Source: an uncultured Opitutia bacterium (GTDB lineage: Bacteria; Verrucomicrobiota; Verrucomicrobiia; Opitutales; UBA953). Taken from it: DNA of 5,355 bases. Position 1 is the first letter of the stretch, and every line of letters starts with the position of its first letter. Of the stretch, positions 1 to 4,678 are shown in pieces. The notes beneath the pieces were generated by a model. That model had not been told where the DNA came from and made no database searches. It saw only the letters and a program-made list of their open reading frames with translations. Made by a program: the position numbers and the translations under genes. Location: assembly GCA_903957465.1 (NCBI GenBank), contig CAJBPJ010000157.1:1-5355 (forward strand), given 5' to 3'.

Positions 1-848
1 GATGCAATCCAAGGCAGGGTCGCGCTGGTCTTGCAGCGTAACTCAATCGCAATGGCAACCTTCCATGGTTTGCCTCCCATCTCGGAAGACACGTCGACGT
101 CATTTTTCCCGGCCCTCTCTAGTAGCAACGATGCAGCATTGTTCCAGCCAACTATTTCACGTTGCCGATACTCTTCTCGGCTTAGGCTAGGCTCGGGCTG
201 TAGGGCTCTGGGTGCGTGCTTAAGTATCTCAAGCTCGGCTTTCTCAGCTGCATTCCAGTCCGATCTAAAGTAAGAGCCGTCGGGATCATTTGCGTGGACA
301 TGTCGAAGGCGCTGCAGGTGTGCATAACGCCCAGCGGGTGTGTCATCGAAACCACCAAACTCAACGAGCGCCTCTCCAGCCTTGATCTCTTTGCGTTGTT
401 CCGGGTGCATCAGCAGCGTCACACTAGTCCATGGAAAATATATGAGTTCTTCTAGGGTGCAGAGCTTAGCGCGAACGGGGTTCAGTTGGACGTAGTTGAT
501 AACACGCGATACGTCGACGCCACTCGGAGCGACCTTGGACTTGTATCGTCCTTGGAATACATGGCCATGAAGTCGACGGTAGTTGTTGAAACGCGAGGCG
601 AAAGTTGACAACAGCCACTGCATTCCTCGCGTTCGATTGGCCTGTGGCGTCATCATTACCAAGTGGTAATGGTTCGGCATAATCGCAAATGCGTAGACGA
701 CCCAGACATAGCGTGCCGCACATTCGTTCAACAGTTTTAAGAAAACCTCTGCGGCGCCTTCTTGCTGGAAAATCGGCGCTTGGAAGTTGCCGCGACCAAA
801 GACGTGTTGGGGTTGATTTGAGTATTCTTTGCGCGTTGAGCGACTCAT
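1..848 (-). CDS. REP-associated tyrosine transposase (IS200-like Y1 family), C-terminus cut by window edge
   Basis: This reads as one uninterrupted frame of 282 codons from ATG at 848 down to base 1, with no stop before the edge. Residues 15-27 give HVFGRGNFQAPIF, the typical RAYT N-terminal strand. MPNHYHLV at 57-64 carries the HUH metal-binding pair (His60, His62). HVFQGRYKS at 96-104 and INYVQLNPVRAKL at 117-129 follow, with Tyr119 the likely nucleophile. A C-terminal extension ends near TLPWIAS, which in related proteins lies close to the end, so probably only a short tail is missing. Members of this family cut and join single-stranded DNA at palindromic REP-type sequences and are usually single-copy, domesticated-looking genes. 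An in-frame TAA lies 21 nt upstream, and AGGA sits 7 nt before the ATG, so the start is secure. The palindrome at 914-979 is 65 bp upstream. No frameshift is seen and the gene looks intact. Its native DNA target is inferred. Confidence 0.92.
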   Translation of the reverse strand, partial: MSRSTRKEYSNQPQHVFGRGNFQAPIFQQEGAAEVFLKLLNECAARYVWVVYAFAIMPNHYHLVMMTPQANRTRGMQWLLSTFASRFNNYRRLHGHVFQGRYKSKVAPSGVDVSRVINYVQLNPVRAKLCTLEELIYFPWTSVTLLMHPEQRKEIKAGEALVEFGGFDDTPAGRYAHLQRLRHVHANDPDGSYFRSDWNAAEKAELEILKHAPRALQPEPSLSREEYRQREIVGWNNAASLLLERAGKNDVDVSSEMGGKPWKVAIAIELRCKTSATLPWIA

Positions 849-855
849 GCGTCTG

Positions 856-859
856 TCCT
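856..859 (-). promoter_or_regulatory. Ribosome binding site of the transposase gene
   Basis: On the minus strand AGGA is followed by 7 nt and then ATG at 848. This supports that start. It is the clearest Shine-Dalgarno match in the window; the other genes lack an obvious one. Confidence 0.55.
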
Positions 860-875
860 GACTCGTTTATCTAAC

Positions 876-913
876 ATTCCTACGTCACTTATTCCTTAGG
901 GTTAATTCCTACG
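876..913. repeat. Iterated ATTCCTACG motif beside the palindrome
   Basis: ATTCCTACG occurs exactly at 876-884 and 905-913, with a partial copy, ATTCCTTA, at 891-898. The copies start 15 and 14 bp apart. On the minus strand each full copy reads CGTAGGAAT and so carries a GTAG tetranucleotide. The right copy ends one base before the 27-bp palindrome. The motif may be part of the RAYT recognition or control region; that role is inferred. Confidence 0.5.
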
Positions 914-979
914 ACAAATGATGGGGTCAGACCTTTTGTGCTCATTTCTCGACACAAAAGGTCTGACCCCATCATTTGT
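914..979. repeat. Perfect 27-bp inverted repeat, candidate RAYT target (REP-like palindrome)
   Basis: The left arm (914-940) and right arm (953-979) are exact reverse complements over all 27 bases, separated by a 12-nt loop (941-952). Each arm contains the core GATGGGGTCAGACC or its complement, and the inner GGTCAGACC is itself nearly palindromic. From memory, TGATGGGGTCAGACC-type repeats are common beside IS200-like transposases in many bacteria; this was not searched here. It lies between the divergent RAYT and deacetylase genes, in the 5' region of both. As RNA it would form a very stable hairpin, so it could also insulate the two transcription units. The absence of a following T tract argues against a plain intrinsic terminator. 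Confidence 0.9.
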
Positions 980-1006
980 TTGTGACTCTATGACACGCTG
1001 GGCTGT

Positions 1007-1035
1007 TTGCGCTGGGGGTGGGGCTGTGGTATGTT
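1007..1035 (+). promoter_or_regulatory. Possible weak sigma-70-type promoter for the deacetylase gene
   Basis: TTGCGC (1007-1012) and TATGTT (1030-1035) are separated by 17 bp, and the -10 box ends 42 bp before the ATG at 1078. The matches to consensus are 3/6 and 4/6, so this is only a candidate. No clear Shine-Dalgarno sequence precedes the ATG. Confidence 0.2.
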
Positions 1036-1077
1036 TGGAAAATTCCAGTACCTCATACGCAACACGCATCCTAATTA

Positions 1078-1959
1078 ATGAACACTTCGAATTTTAAGCA
1101 CCCTCTCCGTATTTTTTATAGTGATGACTATGCGGTGGATGAGCGATTAGAGACGGTATCGAAGTCTAAACTACTTGCTGAGATGATTACGGCTGGTGCG
1201 GTGCCAGGCGTCGAACTGGTAGCCCCTAAGTTGGCGACAAAAGCGGAACTACTCCGGATCCATTCGCTGGAATACGTTCACAATGTGCTTACAGGAGGGT
1301 TGAAGTACCTCGCCGCTGGGTTTTGGTCGAAAGAACTACTGCAAAGTATTTTAGCGACAACGGGTGGGATGCGTGATGCGGTATTTGAGGCCTTCCGTAA
1401 TGGTCGATCAGGAAGTCTTTCAAGCGGACTGCATCACGCCAGCACGAACAATGGTAAGGGTTTCTGTACGCTTAACGGATTGGCCTTGGCTGCGTTGGTG
1501 GCGTTGGAGAAAGTGGGCGAGGTGGGAATCTTGGATCTCGACGCACATTGCGGTGGAGGCACAGCGGATATTTTGAAAAAGAATAAGAAAGTCAGATTAG
1601 CCGATGTGAGTGTGTGTTCGTATGATGCGTGGACGCCGATCGCGAAGTCTCGACACTTTTTTGAAGTCGTCGATCGGCCTGGGCGTTATATCGCGAAAGT
1701 GCGTGAAGCTTTGAAAGCTTTGGAAGGGGTGGAGTTTTTAATTTATAATGCAGGAATGGATACGCACGAGAAGGCCGGCGGGTTGGATGGGATAACGCTC
1801 GATATCATTAAGGAGCGCGAGGCGTTGGTGGTGGAGTGGGCGCGGGAGCGAAATGTGCCGATCATCTTTGCCTTGGCCGGCGGCTATATGTGGTCAGGAC
1901 TGACTTTAAAGGAAGTCGCTGAGCTGCATTTGGAGACGGTGAAGGCTTTCAACAGCTGA
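1078..1959 (+). CDS. Histone deacetylase family protein (zinc-dependent amidohydrolase, arginase/deacetylase fold)
   Basis: The 293-residue protein has the ordered signature of the classII/AcuC-like bacterial deacetylase family. SSGLHHA at 115-121 holds the catalytic His pair (119/120). GFCTLNGLAL at 128-137 is the usual GFC-x-x-N-x-x-A segment. DLDAHCGGG at 153-161 supplies zinc ligands Asp155 and His157. NAGMDTHE at 224-231 gives the third ligand, Asp228. ALAGGY at 265-270 ends in the transition-state Tyr270. All key residues are present, so it should be active, removing acyl groups from a lysine, polyamine or similar small amide; the substrate cannot be told from sequence. There is no signal peptide, so it is cytoplasmic. 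The start is fixed by an in-frame TAA at 1072-1074. Length is slightly short for the family (about 300-340). Leu118 stands where a Gly usually precedes the His pair. It is divergent from the RAYT and convergent with the GH43-like gene, so probably monocistronic. Confidence 0.9.
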   Translation: MNTSNFKHPLRIFYSDDYAVDERLETVSKSKLLAEMITAGAVPGVELVAPKLATKAELLRIHSLEYVHNVLTGGLKYLAAGFWSKELLQSILATTGGMRDAVFEAFRNGRSGSLSSGLHHASTNNGKGFCTLNGLALAALVALEKVGEVGILDLDAHCGGGTADILKKNKKVRLADVSVCSYDAWTPIAKSRHFFEVVDRPGRYIAKVREALKALEGVEFLIYNAGMDTHEKAGGLDGITLDIIKEREALVVEWARERNVPIIFALAGGYMWSGLTLKEVAELHLETVKAFNS

Positions 1960-1964
1960 ACAGT

Positions 1965-1977
1965 CGCGCTCGGCGCG
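1965..1977. terminator. Small hairpin between convergent genes, possible bidirectional terminator
   Basis: CGCGC (1965-1969), loop TCG and GCGCG (1973-1977) form a 5-bp GC stem in the 38-bp gap between the stops of two convergent genes. There is no clean T tract on either strand, though a T-rich stretch follows at about 1982-2003. The placement suits a terminator; the structure is weak. Confidence 0.25.
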
Positions 1978-1997
1978 CCTGCTTGCTCAGTATCTTC

Positions 1998-3134
1998 TTA
2001 TTTGGCTGATTCCGCGCGTAGCCAGTCCAGTCGAGGCTCTCCGCCGTCGATACCGACTAACAGAGGCACGCGGAATACGAATCGGTTCTGCGGATTGCGC
2101 ACATGATCGTCGGGTTTATAGCCATGGAAAAACAGCCAAGGTTTTCCGTTGATTTTGACCACACTGCCGAGACCCGGTCCGACGACAGCATCGGCAACGT
2201 AATTGGGTCGTTCGGGGTACTCCGACTGTAGTAGGTAAATGATCTCTTCTCTCGTCGTACTGGGTTCACGGGATGTTTTGGGTATAGTCTGTTTTACCGT
2301 GCGGTAGGTTTGTCCCGCGGGAGGAATGAGCGTATCCGAGAAGGCCATGCCGAGCTTGTAGTTATTAAGGAGGAAATCGCCGACGCTGTAGAGCAGCACA
2401 TACTTGTCGTTGAGTCGTATGATACTCGGACCTTCGACCAACTGCATACTGCCAGGGCCATTCCGATCCTCCGAGGGATAGCCAGAGGGACGTAACAGTA
2501 GGCGAGGTGCGGCTGAGGAATCGACTTCGGTTGGCGACTTCATGCGTTGCAACAGGATGTGATTATCTCTGCCCACACGTGCAACGTACATGAGGTGACG
2601 GCTGCCATCCGCTTCGTGGATAATCTTGGACTCGTAATAGCTGCAGTCGTCACGGGCGACATCTCCGATGAGCACTTTCGCCAGCCGCCACCGGGTAATC
2701 GGCTTACCAGGTTCCCAGCGCGCATTGTCACGTGGCACAAGCGCAGCAATAACCGTTCGGAAGTTACCGAGATGGAGGGTGGCATAGCCAAAACAACGAC
2801 CGTCTTTCTCGCGCTCCACAATCAGCCCCCAGACATGAAGCACCGGGTACTTGAAGTCACCGTAGTCGATATCGACGGACACCTGTCGCATTTTCCCAGG
2901 ACCCAATTCGCGACCCTGGAGGAAGAAGGGTTGGGCAGCAGTGCCGAAAATGTACCAATCCATACCGTCATGGAATATTTGAGGATCTGGACAAGGTGTT
3001 TCGCTGACAAGCAAGGGCTTGAAGCTGCTAAGCGCTTTGGGCGGTGGCGCATCAGCCCAAACAACTCGGTGGCCTAAGTTAAGGAAAAGTAACACGAAGG
3101 CTACAAGGCCTCTGAGATTCCAGCACAGTTGCAT
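1998..3134 (-). CDS. Secreted GH43-like five-bladed beta-propeller protein, putative glycoside hydrolase
   Basis: The 378-residue protein begins with a signal peptide: Arg8, a hydrophobic core at about 9-21, and likely cleavage after Ala27 or Ala29, so it should be exported. The rest resembles the GH43/GH117 beta-propeller superfamily. CPDPQIF at 48-54 offers the first-blade Asp50 (candidate base), followed by DWYIFGTA at 59-66. YYESKIIHEADG at 166-177 is a middle blade. VEGPSII at 233-239 gives Glu234 (candidate general acid), followed by YVLLYSVGDF at 245-254. GPGLGSVV at 319-326 matches the family's GPGHNS loop, but with Leu in place of His. WLFFHGY lies at 333-339. Members cleave arabinose-, xylose- or galactose-type linkages in plant or algal polysaccharides; the substrate here is unknown. 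The middle catalytic Asp could not be assigned, so a non-catalytic sugar-binding role is possible. An in-frame TAA three to five bases before the ATG fixes the start; no Shine-Dalgarno is seen. Confidence 0.65.
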   Translation of the reverse strand: MQLCWNLRGLVAFVLLFLNLGHRVVWADAPPPKALSSFKPLLVSETPCPDPQIFHDGMDWYIFGTAAQPFFLQGRELGPGKMRQVSVDIDYGDFKYPVLHVWGLIVEREKDGRCFGYATLHLGNFRTVIAALVPRDNARWEPGKPITRWRLAKVLIGDVARDDCSYYESKIIHEADGSRHLMYVARVGRDNHILLQRMKSPTEVDSSAAPRLLLRPSGYPSEDRNGPGSMQLVEGPSIIRLNDKYVLLYSVGDFLLNNYKLGMAFSDTLIPPAGQTYRTVKQTIPKTSREPSTTREEIIYLLQSEYPERPNYVADAVVGPGLGSVVKINGKPWLFFHGYKPDDHVRNPQNRFVFRVPLLVGIDGGEPRLDWLRAESAK

Positions 3135-3221
3135 GACTTAGTTGATTCAGTCTGCTTGTGATAAAGTCTTTGGCAAGAAGCGTACGAGGATTAGCGGGCC
3201 GCGCAAAGCGCGAGTGGGAAT

Positions 3222-3246
3222 AGAGTACGGTACGCTGCGCTGACGG
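3222..3246 (+). repeat. 25-bp exact direct repeat, copy 1
   Basis: This copy contains TACGGTACGCTGCGCTGACG and is identical over 25 bases to 3550-3574, 328 bp away. The core includes the small palindrome CGTACCGTACG-like GTACGGTAC. The copies bracket the heptamer runs and two full roughly 45-nt units. Confidence 0.9.
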
Positions 3247-3292
3247 CCCGCTTACGCGGAGCTGGAAGCGGGAAGGGGCAAGGGGCGGAGAG
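3246..3292 (+). repeat. Roughly 45-nt recurring unit, copy B
   Basis: It starts with a degenerate GC palindrome (CCGCTTACGCGG) followed by GAGCTGGAAGCGGGAAGGGG and CAAG. The tail is shared with copies at 3320-3365 and 3474-3520 and, inverted, at 4679-4721. A short head-only copy (palindrome GCCGCGCAAAGCGCG) is at 3198-3212. Confidence 0.75.
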
Positions 3293-3319
3293 ACTAAAGA
3301 CTAAGGACTAAAGACTAAA
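3292..3319 (+). repeat. Four tandem GACTAAR heptamers
   Basis: The run is GACTAAA, GACTAAG, GACTAAA, GACTAAA with no interruption. It abuts the GC palindrome of the next roughly 45-nt unit at 3320. Related runs are at 3376-3396 and single or drifted copies at 3414, 3467 and 3533. Confidence 0.9.
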
Positions 3320-3365
3320 GCCGCGCAAAGCGCGGAGCAGGAAGCCGGAAGGGGCAAGCGGGAGG
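3320..3365 (+). repeat. Roughly 45-nt recurring unit, copy C
   Basis: A perfect 6-bp-stem palindrome (CCGCGC-AAA-GCGCGG, 3321-3335) is followed by AGCAGGAAGCCGGAAGGGGC and AAGCGGGA. It is the closest match to the inverted copy at 4679-4721, which lacks a 7-nt insert (CCGGAAG or equivalent). Confidence 0.85.
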
Positions 3366-3375
3366 GAAACAAGGA

Positions 3376-3396
3376 GACTAAAGACTAAGGACTAAG
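3376..3396 (+). repeat. Three tandem GACTAAR heptamers
   Basis: GACTAAA, GACTAAG and GACTAAG run in tandem, a second array of the same unit as 3292-3319. A further single GACTAAA is at 3414-3420, directly before the palindrome at 3421. Confidence 0.9.
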
Positions 3397-3420
3397 GAGA
3401 GGCGGGGCTGAGGGACTAAA

Positions 3421-3467
3421 GCCAAGCAATGCTTGGCGCCTAAGGCGACTGATGGTCGCGCCTAAGG
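3421..3467. repeat. Palindrome pair with a 10-bp direct repeat
   Basis: GCCAAGC-AAT-GCTTGGC (3421-3437) is a 7-bp stem with a 3-nt loop. It is followed by a second hairpin, GCGAC-TGATG-GTCGC (3445-3459). The direct repeat GCGCCTAAGG at 3436-3445 and 3458-3467 brackets the second hairpin. The loops differ in sequence, but the layout of palindrome followed by a TAA-containing linker matches the heptamer and palindrome alternation nearby. Confidence 0.8.
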
Positions 3468-3473
3468 ATTAAA

Positions 3474-3520
3474 GCCGCGCGTAGCGCGAGCTGGAAGCGG
3501 GAAGGAGCACGCGGGAAGAG
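3474..3520 (+). repeat. Roughly 45-nt recurring unit, copy D
   Basis: It has the same order as copies B and C: palindrome (GCGCGTAGCGCG), then AGCTGGAAGCGGGAAGGAGC and ACGCGGGAAGAG. It is preceded by a drifted heptamer, GATTAAA (3467-3473), and followed by two GAATTAA units (3533-3546), so each unit is bordered by heptamer-like DNA. Confidence 0.8.
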
Positions 3521-3549
3521 AGGCAAGGGGGGGAATTAAGAATTAAGAG

Positions 3550-3574
3550 AGAGTACGGTACGCTGCGCTGACGG
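3550..3574 (+). repeat. 25-bp exact direct repeat, copy 2
   Basis: It is identical to 3222-3246. Here it leads straight into the CTGACG-bounded hairpin series at 3568-3635. Confidence 0.9.
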
Positions 3575-3635
3575 TACGGCCTACGGCCTGACGATACGCT
3601 CGCCAGGGCTCGCTGACGGCACGCTGGCGCTGACG
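3568..3635. repeat. CTGACG-punctuated hairpin series
   Basis: CTGACG occurs at 3568, 3588, 3613 and 3630. The DNA between contains short palindromes, for example GGCC-TAC-GGCC at 3578-3588. GACGATACGCT at 3590-3600 recurs at 4551-4561 on the other side of the DUF3800 gene. Confidence 0.7.
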
Positions 3636-3682
3636 AGGGCAGGAATTAAGTAGATGCAGAGTTGATTAGCGGGGTGAATCAT

Positions 3683-3712
3683 TTGGGTAATTACCTTCCT
3701 TGGATGTATCAG
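3683..3712 (+). promoter_or_regulatory. Possible promoter of the DUF3800 gene with an embedded palindrome
   Basis: TTGGGT (3683-3688) and TATCAG (3707-3712) are 18 bp apart, with the -10 box 18 bp before the ATG at 3731. The matches to consensus are 3/6 and 4/6. A perfect 10-bp palindrome, GGTAATTACC (3686-3695), overlaps the -35 box and spacer, a position where a repressor could act. Both calls are tentative. Confidence 0.22.
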
Positions 3713-3730
3713 AGGTGGGTACAGCGTTAG

Positions 3731-4342
3731 ATGATGTTGCTGTATTTCTCAGATGAGACTGGCGACCCTGGCGCAGGCCAAGGCTCCTCTGTACATTTTG
3801 GAGTTTGTTTACTCAGAGTTGAGCCAATGGAAGCGAGGCGATTAGCTGAGGCGATGCAGCAGGTGCGACGTGATCTTGGATTGAAGCCAAGTCATGAATT
3901 CAAGTGGTCAAGGAATCGGCCGGCAACGCGCCTCGCAGCTTTATATGCATGTTCTCAGCTTAGCTTTGCTTATCGGGTCAGACTTTGGACTAAATCGAGT
4001 GCACGTTTATTTGGAGTTCGTGGTAAGGAGCTTGAAGTTGAACTCATTCGATCATGCTTGCGGGACTTCGGTCCTCCATGGCTTCCGGCTAAACTGGTTG
4101 TTGATGGTTTGGCGAATCGGGAACGGGCCGCACGTATCAGGAAAGGGTTAGCAAGTTCGCTCGACCCGCATGGTCGCCCATGTATCCAAACAGTACGGCT
4201 ACAGGACTCGGCCTCTTCGGACCATTTGCAGTTGGCAGATCTGATCGCGGGATGGTCTGCGACTCAGATTCTTGCTGATGCTGTCGCACGCGATATTCGC
4301 CAGGCATTGTCCTTGAGAGGGACTTGCTTGCCTTGGCCGTGA
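3731..4342 (+). CDS. DUF3800 domain protein
   Basis: The 203-residue protein matches the DUF3800 pattern from end to end. It opens with a hydrophobic strand leading to YFSDETGDPG at 5-14 (Asp8, Glu9), the counterpart of the family's DESGD. HEFKW at 55-59 places Glu56 at the family's E-x-K site. LVVDG at 122-126 gives Asp125. The end carries RLQDSASSDHLQLADLIAGW at 156-175, the hallmark D-S-x-x-S ... Q-L-A-D-x-x-A-G (Asp159, Gln167, Asp170). The family has no assigned reaction; its spaced acidic residues suggest an RNase H-like, metal-dependent nuclease-type fold, which is inference. DUF3800 genes are scattered and often found on accessory DNA. There is no signal peptide or membrane segment. 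A TAG directly precedes the ATG at 3731; ATG at 3734 is an equally possible start. The gene stands alone, flanked by repeat clusters on both sides, and appears intact. Confidence 0.85.
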   Translation: MMLLYFSDETGDPGAGQGSSVHFGVCLLRVEPMEARRLAEAMQQVRRDLGLKPSHEFKWSRNRPATRLAALYACSQLSFAYRVRLWTKSSARLFGVRGKELEVELIRSCLRDFGPPWLPAKLVVDGLANRERAARIRKGLASSLDPHGRPCIQTVRLQDSASSDHLQLADLIAGWSATQILADAVARDIRQALSLRGTCLPWP

Positions 4343-4351
4343 TAAAGGGGC

Positions 4352-4413
4352 GAGACTCCGCCTATCTGTTGTCAGAGCGGCGTGCGGTACGCACACCTTT
4401 CGGACGGAGTCTC
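4352..4413. repeat. Nested inverted repeat 3' of the DUF3800 gene, possible terminator
   Basis: GAGACTCCG (4352-4360) pairs exactly with CGGAGTCTC (4405-4413). Inside lies a second hairpin, GTGCG-GTA-CGCAC (4382-4394). It starts 9 bp after the stop codon, so it may end transcription or stabilise the 3' end. No T tract follows. It could also be one end of a mobile segment. Confidence 0.6.
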
Positions 4414-4417
4414 ATTG

Positions 4418-4446
4418 CGATAATAATTGTGGTAAAATGATTATCG
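4418..4446. repeat. AT-rich inverted repeat
   Basis: CGATAAT (4418-4424) and ATTATCG (4440-4446) are exact inverted copies around a 15-nt AT-rich spacer. It could be a protein-binding site or a weak hairpin. No gene starts immediately downstream, so a promoter role is doubtful. Confidence 0.4.
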
Positions 4447-4473
4447 GTCGCAAGTGAAATGGAATGGGGTGAT

Positions 4474-4527
4474 TAGCGGTACTAGCGGTGTTAGCGGTAC
4501 TAGCGGTGTTAGCGGTGTGAGCGGGGT
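4474..4527 (+). repeat. 9-bp minisatellite, six units
   Basis: The units are TAGCGGTAC, TAGCGGTGT, TAGCGGTAC, TAGCGGTGT, TAGCGGTGT and the diverged GAGCGGGGT. The alternation gives an 18-bp higher-order period. It opens with TGATTAGCGG (4470-4479), which also occurs at 3663-3672; GATTAGCGG alone is also at 3189-3197. Read in frame it would spell Ser-Gly-Thr/Ser-Gly-Val, but no gene is supported here. Confidence 0.9.
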
Positions 4528-4533
4528 AGTACA

Positions 4534-4617
4534 CGACTCGCCTCCGGCTCGACGATACGCTACGCTGAAGATTGGTGACCTTGGTCACCTTGACGACTCG
4601 CCCTTCGGTCTCGACGA
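4534..4617. repeat. Direct repeats and palindrome in the 3' intergenic region
   Basis: CGACTCGCC occurs at 4534-4542 and 4594-4602, each followed after a few bases by CTCGACGA (ending 4555 and 4617). Between them are GACGATACGCT (4551-4561, also at 3590-3600) and a perfect hairpin, GGTGACC-TT-GGTCACC (4574-4589). These belong to the same style of mosaic as the left cluster. Nothing here supports a gene. Confidence 0.7.
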
Positions 4618-4678
4618 AAGTCGGCACATCCTCGTCAGCGGATTGGCTGGCTAGCTGGATGGCTTGTTAGTTGTTCTT

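Larger units (their letters stand above)
3189..3650. repeat. Dense mosaic of short repeats and GC palindromes upstream of the DUF3800 gene
   Basis: This roughly 460-bp stretch holds no convincing gene. It is built from recurring modules: GATTAGCGG (3189-3197), GC palindromes such as CCGCGCAAAGCGCGG (3321-3335), GACTAAR heptamer runs, a roughly 45-nt unit (3246, 3320 and 3474 onward), an exact 25-bp direct repeat, and CTGACG-bounded hairpins. All copies of the roughly 45-nt unit point the same way. The cluster lies between two divergent genes, so it sits 5' of both the GH43-like and DUF3800 genes. The layout resembles bacterial interspersed mosaic elements. The family is not one I can name. 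Confidence 0.8.

Noticed and set aside
466..723. An 85-codon minus-strand frame
   Set aside because: It is out of frame with, and nested inside, the transposase gene, which reads through with all family motifs.
2547..3077. A 176-codon open frame on the plus strand
   Set aside because: It lies wholly antisense to the GH43-like gene, has no recognisable motif and no ribosome binding site. The minus-strand gene has a signal peptide and family motifs.
3189..3650. CRISPR array
   Set aside because: Repeat spacing is irregular, units vary in length, and the DNA between units is itself repetitive rather than unique spacers. No cas genes are present.
3725..4415. Integron cassette around the DUF3800 gene, prompted by GTTAGAT just before the ATG
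   Set aside because: No matching RYYYAAC site pairs with it upstream, and no GTTRRRY-ended attC follows the gene. A 7-base degenerate match is expected by chance.
4454..4654. A 66-codon plus-strand frame rich in Ser-Gly-Thr/Val
   Set aside because: Its composition comes from the 9-bp minisatellite staying in frame. There is no homology or clear ribosome binding site.
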